NCBI GenBank assembly: GCA_964601805.1
Contig: CAZROW010000100.1
Span: 1 to 7,107, forward strand
Direction: 5' to 3'
Length of the DNA stretch: 7,107 nucleotides
DNA from: Eutrophocola sp964601805
Lineage (GTDB): Bacteria; Pseudomonadota; Gammaproteobacteria; Pseudomonadales; Pseudohongiellaceae
The notes beneath the pieces were generated by a model, which ran no database searches, had not been told where the DNA came from, and saw nothing but the letters and a program-made list of their open reading frames with translations. This document shows positions 1 through 5,825 of this stretch, in pieces (the stretch's first letter is position 1; each line of letters begins with the position of its first letter). The position numbers and the translations under genes were made by a program.

Positions 1-464
1 TAGGAAGGATTCACGTATTCCGGGTGCTCGCTGTTCATGTGGATTTCCCGCCAGGGGCGCGTGGAACCACCAGAGAGTATAAAAATCTTGCTCATCTGTG
101 GAGCCTGGACGATTTGCAGACCAAAGGGCACGGCAAACTGGCGCGGACCGCCCGGTGGTGCGCAACGCGCGTGCGGGTCGTCCTTGGCCAGGGTTTCCTG
201 GCGATAGTCATACAATGCCCGTGACCAGGGTTTGAAAGGCACTTCTTCAGGGGGCGGGTAATCGGCACCGGCCACCATGGGGCCCGGCCCGCGTCCCCAC
301 ATGCCCAGGCCGTCTTCCAGGGAACCCAGGTTGGGGGTGCCATCAGCCAGGCGGGGCGTAGGTGCATTGGGATCATAGTCATCCTGGGCCAGGACACAGG
401 CGCCAGCTGACAGGGCAAGCGTGACCAGGGTGCTTTTTATTATGGTTGTCATGTTAGCTTTCAT
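1..464 (-). CDS. Conserved secreted protein, partial (3' end beyond window)
   Basis: The frame is open from an ATG at 464-462 to the left edge (154 codons plus two bases, TA, which could begin Tyr or a stop). Residues 1-26 form a signal peptide (basic start, hydrophobic core, likely cut after Val-Leu-Ala26), so the product is probably periplasmic. The motif RLADGTPNLGSLED (38-51) and the segment RCAPPGGPRQFAVPFGLQIVQ (start, 100-119) followed by KIFILSGG and REIHMNSEHPEYVNP resemble a widespread uncharacterised secreted family that often accompanies DUF6152. In that family the chain continues past this point, so I read the final TA as Tyr. It starts 2 nt after the DUF6152 stop, with an AGCAGGA-like ribosome site inside the end of that gene, so the two are probably co-transcribed. 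An internal ATG at 452 is possible, but 464 has the better site. Function is unknown. Confidence 0.82.
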   Translation of the reverse strand, partial: MKANMTTIIKSTLVTLALSAGACVLAQDDYDPNAPTPRLADGTPNLGSLEDGLGMWGRGPGPMVAGADYPPPEEVPFKPWSRALYDYRQETLAKDDPHARCAPPGGPRQFAVPFGLQIVQAPQMSKIFILSGGSTRPWREIHMNSEHPEYVNPS

Positions 465-466
465 GC

Positions 467-862
467 TCAGTCCTGCTGCCTGGAGAACAGGCGCTGGCCA
501 GTGCTTTCAACAACAACCCGGCTGGCATTGAGGGCCGGGGTGCCGTCACGGGACAGTGCACCTTCCACTTCGAGATATTCACCCAGGACCAGGGATTCGC
601 GAGTCCAACCCTGGCGCAACATGGACACCGGTGAGCCCAGCTCGCAGGCCCACGTGGTCACCTCGCCGGTTTCCTCGTCCTCAACATCTATATAGAAATA
701 GGCATGGGGATTAAGCCACTCCACCTTGACCACAACGCCGGTCAGCTCGATACGGGCATCGGCATCGTACTGGGCGGTAAAGGCGTGATGGGCCTGTGCG
801 ACATGACTGCCGGTCAATAACGTGACGAGCAGAAAAAACCGAAAAATGAATTTGCGTGGCAT
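467..862 (-). CDS. DUF6152 family secreted protein
   Basis: A 131-residue protein with a clear Sec signal peptide (MPRKF, hydrophobic core, cut after AQA24), so the mature protein begins HHAF in the periplasm. The mature part carries the hallmarks I associate with DUF6152: HHAF at 25-28, TGVVVKVEWLNPHAYFYIDV at 41-60, WACELGSP at 71-78 and LVLGEYLEVEG at 91-101. It looks like a small beta-barrel (OB-like) domain; the fold is inference. The start at 862 has a strong GGGGGAAG ribosome site about 6-9 nt upstream. It is the first gene of a leftward pair with the partial secreted protein. The molecular function of the family is not established. The length is normal for the family and nothing is broken. 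Confidence 0.88.
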   Translation of the reverse strand: MPRKFIFRFFLLVTLLTGSHVAQAHHAFTAQYDADARIELTGVVVKVEWLNPHAYFYIDVEDEETGEVTTWACELGSPVSMLRQGWTRESLVLGEYLEVEGALSRDGTPALNASRVVVESTGQRLFSRQQD

Positions 863-927
863 GTGAAGTCTTCCCCCGAAAACTGCCCGATCATCATGGT
901 GTCACCAAGGTGCTGATGGTTTTAACA

Positions 928-942
928 GTATGGTTTCCATAC
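928..942. promoter_or_regulatory. 15-bp palindrome, candidate operator
   Basis: GTATGG-TTT-CCATAC is a perfect 6-bp inverted repeat with a 3-bp centre. It lies between the candidate leftward promoter and the DUF6152 start, where a bound repressor would block elongation or initiation. The size and symmetry suit a dimeric helix-turn-helix regulator of TetR or similar type, but no such regulator is encoded in the window. A short RNA hairpin is an alternative, though the stem is weak. Confidence 0.4.
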
Positions 943-968
943 AGAAAGGGCAAAACAGAACCACGGAA

Positions 969-996
969 AGATTAGCACACTCGAAAAACTTGTCAC
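969..996 (-). promoter_or_regulatory. Candidate sigma70-type promoter for the DUF6152 unit
   Basis: Read on the minus strand, GTGACA (996-991; 5 of 6 matches to TTGACA) is followed after 16 bp by TAATCT (974-969), which is preceded by TGC and so forms an extended -10 (TGnTAATCT). Transcription would start near 962 and leave a leader of about 100 nt containing the palindrome at 928-942. It is predicted by eye only. Confidence 0.45.
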
Positions 997-1099
997 TAGC
1001 TGCCCGTGATATTCACAATTCATCCCCATTGTCAGGTGTCTGCATTAGCCAATCCCTTGTATTACGCGGTCTCCAGGGCAGCTGAAAATATTTCCTGCG

Positions 1100-1116
1100 C
1101 TTAAGAATTCCTTAAG
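1100..1116 (+). promoter_or_regulatory. PmrA/QseB-type box upstream of the operon
   Basis: CTTAAG-AATTC-CTTAAG is an exact direct repeat of a hexamer with a 5-bp spacer, an 11-bp period. This matches the known PmrA (BasR) box form, HTTAAK-N5-HTTAAK, and is close to QseB sites; OmpR-family dimers bind such tandem half-sites on one face of the helix. It lies about 45 bp upstream of the hemolysin-family start, where it could overlap the -35 region of an activator-dependent promoter with a poor -10 (for example GCTAAC, 1125-1130). A PmrA/QseB-type regulator is encoded downstream at 5826-6494. Binding is inferred. Confidence 0.65.
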
Positions 1117-1150
1117 ATTGCATTGCTAACCTGCTTTCCATCAAATGAGA

Positions 1151-1157
1151 AGGAAGG
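1151..1157 (+). promoter_or_regulatory. Ribosome binding site that sets the start of the hemolysin-family gene
   Basis: AGGAAGG lies 5 nt before the ATG at 1163. The in-frame ATG at 1145 has no purine-rich site ahead of it, and translation from there would run through this Shine-Dalgarno sequence. The 1163 start is therefore preferred. Confidence 0.75.
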
Positions 1158-1162
1158 CAGTA

Positions 1163-1876
1163 ATGACCTACGCAAACAGCAGTGCAGTATCCAGCAACAT
1201 TGGCCAGAACGGGCGTGAAGCCCTGCTGGCGCGAATTCTGTCCCCGTCTCCGGTATTTACCTTGCATGGCCGTCATGATGATGAAAGGCAGCAGGTGGAA
1301 GACTTTGTCGCCAATCGTTTTCGCAAGGATTACGGTGCCGAGATTCATGAGTTCATGCCCGACCTGCTATCCATGCGCTGCCTGAATACCTTTTCCGGTG
1401 TGATCGGTATGCGCCGGGCTGCAGGTTCTGCCCTGTTTCTTGAACAGTACCTTGATGGTGATATCGAAAGTGTCCTGTCTGCGGCGTCAGGTCATGACAT
1501 TGCTCGACGCGACATCGTGGAAATTGGCAACCTGGTCGCCGGGCGCAAGGGGCCCAGCCAGTTCGTTTTCCTGGTGGCCACCTCGCTGCTGTTTGATGCC
1601 GGAGTACGCTGGATCACCTTCACGGCCACCCAGACACTGGCCAACAATCTCGAAAAGCTGGGTTTTCCCATGATCAAACTGGCCGATGCCAGTAGTGAAT
1701 GCCTGCCGGAATCTGAAGCCGGGGAATGGGGCAGTTACTACCAGACCCGTCCCTGTGTGTTTGCCGGCAGCCTGGAAGGGGCCATGGAAATCGCCCGCAG
1801 GCGACCACTGTTTCGCAAAGCCCTGGCAATGTACAGAAAACAGATCAGGGAACTGGCCAGGGAGTTTGAGGGCTAG
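1163..1876 (+). CDS. Thermostable hemolysin family protein (GNAT-like)
   Basis: A 237-residue protein recognised as thermostable hemolysin family (Pfam T_hemolysin). Supporting segments are FVANRFRKDYGAEIHEFMPDLL (from 48), FLEQYLD (92-98), IVEIGNLVAGR (118-128), WITFTAT (150-156), LGFPMIKLADA (166-176) and EWGSYYQTRP (188-197). The name comes from a Vibrio protein; the sequence pattern resembles an N-acyltransferase (GNAT-like) fold, so an acyl-transfer role is plausible and haemolysis should not be assumed. There is no signal peptide or membrane segment, so it is probably cytosolic. It is first in a five-gene operon, with 4 nt between its TAG and the AMP-ligase ATG. Its pairing with an acyl-activating enzyme fits a transferase receiving an activated acyl group, but this is inference. 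The ATG at 1145 is rejected on ribosome-site grounds. A PmrA-like box lies upstream. Confidence 0.85.
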   Translation: MTYANSSAVSSNIGQNGREALLARILSPSPVFTLHGRHDDERQQVEDFVANRFRKDYGAEIHEFMPDLLSMRCLNTFSGVIGMRRAAGSALFLEQYLDGDIESVLSAASGHDIARRDIVEIGNLVAGRKGPSQFVFLVATSLLFDAGVRWITFTATQTLANNLEKLGFPMIKLADASSECLPESEAGEWGSYYQTRPCVFAGSLEGAMEIARRRPLFRKALAMYRKQIRELAREFEG

Positions 1877-1880
1877 ACGA

Positions 1881-3574
1881 ATGAACCGGATGCTGCTGGA
1901 CACATTGCTGGAAGGGCATGACCAAAACACGGTTGTCATGAGTACGCCCGCCGTGCAATTCACAGCCGGTGACCTGCTCAGCATGGCCGATAATCTTGAA
2001 CAGGTGTTGCGTGAACAGTCGGTATCACTGGTTGCCCTGTATGCCGACAATGGCCCGGCCTGGGTGGTGGCAGACCTGGTTTGCCAGCGCCTGGATATTT
2101 GCCTGGTGCCACTGCCCACCTTTTTTTCGCCACTACAGATTCGCGCCACGCTGGCACGCTGCAATGCTGGCTGGCTGCTGACCGACAATGCGGATGCACT
2201 GAATGCCCTGGTTGCATCACGCCAGTCCCCGGAAGATGGAAAAGCAGTATTAGAGTTGTGCCGATTAAACTGTGATAACGGCAATATACCTGCCATGCCA
2301 GAAGGTACCGGCAAGATCACGTTTACCTCCGGCTCTACCGGTGATGCCAAGGGGGTTTGCCTGAGTCATGCACAACTCATGCAACAGGCCCGGGCTCTCA
2401 GGGAGGCTGTTGGCCTGGATTACCCGCGTCACCTCTGCCTGCTGCCGCTAAGTACCCTTCTGGAAAATGTGGCCGGGGTCTATGCCCCCATGCTGGCCGG
2501 CGGGGAGGTCATCGTGCCTTCACTGCGTGAGTTGGGTTACGAGGGCAGCAGACTGGCCAATCCACAGCAATTGCTCAATACCATCAGCAAGATCGCGCCA
2601 GAAACAATGATCCTGATTCCCGAACTGCTCAAACTGCTGTTGGCCTCCGTGCACAGCGGTTGGCAACCACCGCAAAGTCTGCGCTTCCTGGCTGTTGGCG
2701 GCAGCAAGGTGGGAACAGCCCTGTTACAGGAAGCTGAGTCACTCGGCCTGCCTGTTTTCGAAGGGTACGGATTGTCCGAATGCGCTTCCGTGGTGAGCCT
2801 GAATACACCGAACGACAACCAACCGGGCAGTTGCGGCAAATTGCTGCCCCATTTAAGTGTGGAAAACCGGGACGGTGAGCTGGTCGTCAGCGGCAACGCC
2901 ATGCTGGGTTACCTGAACCAGCCGGAAAGCTGGTACCAGCAAGCCATTCATACCGGNNNNNNNNNNNNNNNNNNNNNNNNNNNNNNNNNNNNNNNNNNNN
3001 NNNNNNNNNNNNNNNNNNNNNNNNNNNNNNNNNNNNNNNNNNNNNNNNNNNNNNNNTGCTGGGTTACCTGAACCAGCCGGAAAGCTGGTACCAGCAAGCC
3101 ATTCATACCGGAGACCTGGGGCATTGCGACAGCAACGGTTTCCTGTATTTGTCCGGCCGTCGCAAGAACCTGCTTATCTCCAGTTATGGCCGCAATATTT
3201 CACCGGAGTGGCCGGAAAGCGAACTGCTGGCCAATCCACGGCTACAGGACGTGGTGATATTTGGTGACGCCATGCCATATTGCGTGGCGCTGATCAGCAC
3301 CCGCGATCCCCGCCTTGACGATGCCGCCATCCAGGCCTGGCTTGACCAGGTCAACGCACGCTTGCCCGATTATGCCCAGGTCAGAGCCTGGCACAGGCTC
3401 ACGCAGCCGCTGGCAGCCTTGCCCGGACTGCTGACCAGCAATGGCCGCCCGAAACGGGATGTGATTGCACAAAAATTTGCCGGGGAACTGGCTGCTCTGT
3501 ACAGAAAAACGAACAGCAGCACACCGGCATCCCGGGTGACAGATGCCATGCAAGAGAAGGAACTGCGACTATGA
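1881..3574 (+). CDS. AMP-dependent acyl-activating enzyme (long-chain acyl-CoA synthetase-like), split by an artefactual gap
   Basis: An ANL-superfamily adenylate-forming enzyme that should activate a carboxylate with ATP. Once the 100-N gap and one copy of the 55-bp flanking repeat are removed, the frame runs unbroken for 512 residues, a normal length. Motifs in the merged numbering are the P-loop TFTSGSTGDAKG (147-158), FEGYGLSE (293-300), TGDLG (358-362), GRRKNLLISSYGRNISPEWPE starting at 374, and a C-terminal catalytic lysine, K473, in SNGRPKR. LPLSTLLENVAG and the GRNISPEWPE segment resemble long-chain fatty acyl-CoA synthetases, so a fatty acid is the likely substrate. No carrier-protein domain is fused or adjacent. 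The ATG at 1881 has GAGGG 8 nt upstream. The stop overlaps the next start (ATGA). Chain length and acceptor (CoA, amine or other) cannot be read from the sequence. Confidence 0.88.
2902..2956 (+). repeat. 55-bp contig-end duplicate, left copy
   Basis: This stretch, which ends directly at the Ns, is identical to 3057-3111. It encodes the part of the AMP ligase from MLGYLNQPESWYQQ to the TG of TGDLG. It is interpreted as the overlapping end of two contigs, not a biological repeat. Confidence 0.95.
2957..3056. other. Assembly gap (100 Ns), probably spurious
   Basis: Exactly 100 Ns, the conventional placeholder for a gap of unknown size. Both sides carry the same 55 bp, and joining them restores the reading frame and the conserved TGDLG motif. 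The real gap is probably zero, with about 155 bp (the Ns plus one repeat copy) to be removed. Confidence 0.95.
3057..3111 (+). repeat. 55-bp contig-end duplicate, right copy
   Basis: Identical to 2902-2956 and starts directly after the Ns. Reading on from this copy gives HTGDLGHCDSNGFLYLSGRRK, the expected continuation of an adenylate-forming enzyme, which shows that the right copy continues the gene. Confidence 0.95.
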
Positions 3575-4251
3575 CTTTTTATGACCGCCTGCAAAAAGAC
3601 ACTGACTCCGAGCGCAAGCAACTGCTAAGCGCGCCCATTATTGCCCGATGTTTCCAGGGTGATATTTCCCTTGATGACTACGTGGGTTTCCTGGTCCAGG
3701 CCTATCATCATGTCAAACAGACAGTGCCCTTGCTCATGGCAACGGGCGCGCGCCTGGATGCCGACAAGGAATGGTTGCGCGAAGCCGTCGCCGAATACAT
3801 CGAGGAAGAACTGGGGCACCAGGAATGGATACTCAATGATATTGCCCACTGCGGTTTCGACAAGGAAGCTGTCAGGAACTCAAGGCCTCACATCACTACC
3901 GAACTCATGGTGTCTTACGCCTGGGACATGGTGAACCGGGTGAATCCGCTGGGGTTCTTCGGCATGGTCCAGGTGCTGGAGGGCACCAGTATCAGTATTG
4001 CCTCCCAGGCTGCCGATGTCATACGCGAGAAACTGCAGCTCCCAAAGAAAGCCTTCAGTTACCTGTATTCCCATGGGGCGCTGGACCAGGACCACATCGT
4101 GTTTTTTGAAAAGCTGATGAACCGGATTGAGGATCCTGAGGAGCAGGCATTGATTACTCACTCGGCCAGGGTTTTCTACCGCCTGTACGGTGATATTTTT
4201 CGCGGGCTGAATGCTGACCATGGTATTGCACACAAAGCGGATGCCGCTTGA
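3571..4251 (+). CDS. TenA-like haem-oxygenase-fold diiron oxidase (HDO)
   Basis: A 226-residue, all-helical protein of the TenA-like/iron-containing redox enzyme family. Candidate metal ligands are all present and in family order: E80 and H83 (EELGH), E137 (VLEGTS), then H168, D172 and H175 in an H-x3-D-x2-H pattern (HGALDQDH). This set typifies haem-oxygenase-like diiron oxidases and oxygenases, a group that includes CADD and, more distantly, the 1-alkene-forming fatty-acid decarboxylase UndA. A thiaminase II (TenA) role is unlikely: the only cysteines are C27 and C94, and no thiamine genes are near. It likely oxidises the acyl substrate activated by the preceding enzyme, but the reaction (hydroxylation, desaturation, C-C cleavage or decarboxylation) cannot be told. 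It starts in a 4-bp ATGA overlap with the AMP ligase, with AGAAGGAA 8 nt upstream, so translation is probably coupled. No signal peptide; cytosolic. Confidence 0.85.
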   Translation: MTFYDRLQKDTDSERKQLLSAPIIARCFQGDISLDDYVGFLVQAYHHVKQTVPLLMATGARLDADKEWLREAVAEYIEEELGHQEWILNDIAHCGFDKEAVRNSRPHITTELMVSYAWDMVNRVNPLGFFGMVQVLEGTSISIASQAADVIREKLQLPKKAFSYLYSHGALDQDHIVFFEKLMNRIEDPEEQALITHSARVFYRLYGDIFRGLNADHGIAHKADAA

Positions 4252-4260
4252 GGAGGGCCC

Positions 4261-5061
4261 ATGGACCTGAATAACAAAACCATCCTGGTTACCGGTGCCG
4301 ATGGCGGCATTGGTTCTGCCCTGTGCCGGGCACTGGTCCGGGAGGGTGCCAACCTGGTCCTGAACAGCACCAATGCGCAAAGGCTGGACAAGCTGGCTAC
4401 CGAGCTGGCCAGTTCCGGTGATGCCGGTGCTGTCTCCACGGTGGCTGCCGATGTGGGCAGTGCTGAAGGACGGGCCGGCATTGTCGCCGAATGTGAACGT
4501 CTCGGGGGGATCGATGTCCTGGTCAACCTGGCAGGGGTACTCGACTTTCAATGGTTTGAACAACAGGACCCCGAGCGCATCGAGACAACACTGCGCATTA
4601 ACCTGTTGGCACCGATGCTGCTGACACAGTCCCTGTTGCCGCAGCTGGCCAGCAAGAAAGAGGCGACCATTCTCAATGTGGGTTCCATCTTTGCCAGCAT
4701 CGGGCATCCCGGGTTTGTGACGTACTGCGCCAGCAAAGCCGGTGTAAAAAGTTTCACCGAGGCACTGGGAAGGGAACTGGCCGACACCACTGTCCGCGTG
4801 TCCTATATCGCACCCCGGGCGACGGCAACAACGCTCAATACGGATCGCATCAACTCCATGAACCGTGAACTGGGCAACAGTATGGATTCACCGGATTATG
4901 TGGCCGCGCGTATTGTCAGCCAGCTGCAAAATGATGGCCTGCTCAGTTACCTGGGCTGGCCGGAAAAACTCTTCGTGCGACTCAATGCCCTGCTGCCATC
5001 TGTCGTACGCAAGGCCCTGGTGAAAAACCTGGGGCTGATCAAACAATTTGCCAGTTCATAA
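4261..5061 (+). CDS. Short-chain dehydrogenase/reductase (SDR) with hydrophobic C-terminal tail
   Basis: A 266-residue classical SDR. It has the Rossmann motif TGADGGIG (11-18), AADV (62-65) for the adenine pocket, NLAG (89-92), N114, S142 and the Y155-x3-K159 pair (YCASK), so the catalytic tetrad Asn-Ser-Tyr-Lys is complete. The usual PG after beta-6 is replaced by PR (YIAPRATAT, 182-190). Residues from about 228 (SYLGWPEKLFVRLNALLP) to the end are rich in Leu, Val and Lys and could form an amphipathic membrane-binding helix, as seen in SDRs acting on lipids; this is inference. It would reduce a carbonyl or oxidise an alcohol with NAD(P)H, probably on the product of the neighbouring oxidase. 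There is no clear basic residue after beta-2 to settle the cofactor. The start has AGGAGGG directly upstream, 9 nt after the oxidase stop. Confidence 0.9.
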   Translation: MDLNNKTILVTGADGGIGSALCRALVREGANLVLNSTNAQRLDKLATELASSGDAGAVSTVAADVGSAEGRAGIVAECERLGGIDVLVNLAGVLDFQWFEQQDPERIETTLRINLLAPMLLTQSLLPQLASKKEATILNVGSIFASIGHPGFVTYCASKAGVKSFTEALGRELADTTVRVSYIAPRATATTLNTDRINSMNRELGNSMDSPDYVAARIVSQLQNDGLLSYLGWPEKLFVRLNALLPSVVRKALVKNLGLIKQFASS

Positions 5062-5071
5062 GGAGAAAACC

Positions 5072-5710
5072 ATGAACACGCATTGGAAAGTAATCCCGAC
5101 CCTGTTGCTGGTGCTCGCCAGCATGACAGTCCGCGCTGACCTGGACAGTGATATTGCCCACCTGCAGCAGCGCTGGGCAGAAGTGAACTATCAACTGGAA
5201 GGCAAGACGCAATTGTCTGAATTTGCCCGCCTGGTGGAAGAAGCCGGCCAGACTATTGCCATGTACCCGGATGCGGCCGAAGGCTGGATCTGGAGCGGCA
5301 TCATCAAGTCCACCTATGCCGGTGCCAAGGGCGGCCTGGGTGCCTTGTCTCTGGCCAAGGAATCCCGTGCCGACCTGGAAAAGGCCCTGTCACTGGATGA
5401 CAAGGCCCTGGATGGTTCGGCCTATACCAGCCTGGGTACCCTGTACTACAGCGTGCCGGGCTGGCCTGTCGGATTTGGTGATGACGACAAGGCAGAGGAG
5501 CTGCTGAAAAAAGCACTGGCGCTGAAACCCGACGGCATCGACCAGAACTATTTCTACGGCAGTTACTTGATTAGCGAAAAACGCTATGCCGAGGCACGCC
5601 GATACCTGGACAAGGCCCGCAAGGCGCCACCGCGTCCGGGTCGCCAGCTTGCTGATGAAGGCAGGCAAAAGGAAATCCTCAGTGCCATGGCAGATATTGC
5701 CAATAAATAG
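5072..5710 (+). CDS. Secreted TPR-repeat protein
   Basis: A 212-residue protein with a signal peptide (MNTHWK, hydrophobic core TLLLVLASMTV, cut after RA22), so it is probably periplasmic. The mature part is helical, with TPR-like pairs: 57-80 (ending in the WIWSGI region), 98-125 (DLEKALSLDDKALDGSAYTSLGTLYY), 138-165 (KAEELLKKALALKPDG, then FYGSYL) and 168-186 (EKRYAEARRYLDKA). The motif VPGWPVGFGDDDKAEELL and the end APPRPGRQLADEGRQKEI recall a conserved bacterial TPR family, possibly related to TRAP-transporter TatT proteins; that link is uncertain. TPR proteins are usually scaffolds or binding partners. It follows the SDR by 10 nt, with AAGGAG 6 nt before the ATG. A TTG at 5048 lies upstream in frame but would disrupt the signal peptide. 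It is the last gene of the operon; no clear terminator follows. Confidence 0.85.
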   Translation: MNTHWKVIPTLLLVLASMTVRADLDSDIAHLQQRWAEVNYQLEGKTQLSEFARLVEEAGQTIAMYPDAAEGWIWSGIIKSTYAGAKGGLGALSLAKESRADLEKALSLDDKALDGSAYTSLGTLYYSVPGWPVGFGDDDKAEELLKKALALKPDGIDQNYFYGSYLISEKRYAEARRYLDKARKAPPRPGRQLADEGRQKEILSAMADIANK

Positions 5711-5770
5711 CACTTCATTGTCGTGCCGTCTGATTTGAGGCTCTGGAAAGGCTTATAATGCAATGAAGTG
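5711..5770. repeat. Perfect 10-bp inverted repeat spanning the regulator promoter
   Basis: CACTTCATTG (5711-5720) and CAATGAAGTG (5761-5770) are exact reverse complements, separated by 40 bp; equivalent points of the arms are 50 bp apart, about five helical turns. The left arm begins right after the TPR stop and the right arm directly follows the -10 hexamer plus one base, near the expected transcription start. The loop is too long for an intrinsic terminator and no T-run follows. Paired operator sites allowing DNA looping are possible. Confidence 0.6.
5731..5759 (+). promoter_or_regulatory. Candidate promoter for the two-component genes
   Basis: TATAAT at 5754-5759 is a perfect -10. The hexamer 17 bp upstream (TGATTT, 5731-5736) is a poor -35, which suggests a weak or regulated promoter. 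Transcription would start near 5766, inside the right arm of the inverted repeat, about 60 nt before the regulator ATG. A short direct repeat, AGGCT-N6-AGGCT (5738-5753), with an 11-bp period abuts the -10. Confidence 0.6.
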
Positions 5771-5825
5771 AACAGGATTTGATGCATACCAAGTCCTGGA
5801 ATGCCACCTGGAGTAGTATCAGGTT

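Noticed and set aside
92..418. Minus-strand open frame of 108 codons
   Set aside because: It is out of frame with the signal-peptide-bearing secreted protein that covers the same bases and has recognisable family motifs.
1006..1016. GTGATATTCAC as a CRP-type site
   Set aside because: CRP sites need a 6-bp spacer between TGTGA and TCACA; here the spacer is 3 bp and the outer bases do not match.
1145..1162. Upstream ATG for the hemolysin-family gene
   Set aside because: It has no Shine-Dalgarno sequence, and the purine-rich site lies between it and the better ATG at 1163.
1487..2350. Long minus-strand open frame of 287 codons
   Set aside because: It is antisense to the hemolysin-family and ligase genes, has no recognisable motif, and its length is explained by GC-rich codon structure on the coding strand.
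3057..3111. A real tandem duplication inside the ligase gene
   Set aside because: The copies end and begin exactly at the Ns, and merging them gives a complete conserved protein; a true duplication would insert repeated residues into the conserved C-terminal junction.
3149..3574. A separate 141-codon gene starting at TTG 3149
   Set aside because: It is the C-terminal part of the ligase (GRRKN to the catalytic Lys region) and has no ribosome site of its own.
3571..4251. Thiaminase II (TenA) or transcriptional regulator
   Set aside because: There is no suitably placed catalytic cysteine, no thiamine genes nearby and no DNA-binding motif, whereas a full diiron ligand set is present.
3880..4707. 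Long minus-strand open frame of 275 codons
   Set aside because: It is antisense to the oxidase and SDR genes, both strongly supported by motifs; its composition (Gln-, Gly- and His-rich) is typical of a shadow frame.
5711..5770. Intrinsic terminator after the TPR gene
   Set aside because: The arms are 40 bp apart, the stem is AT-rich and no T-run follows the right arm.
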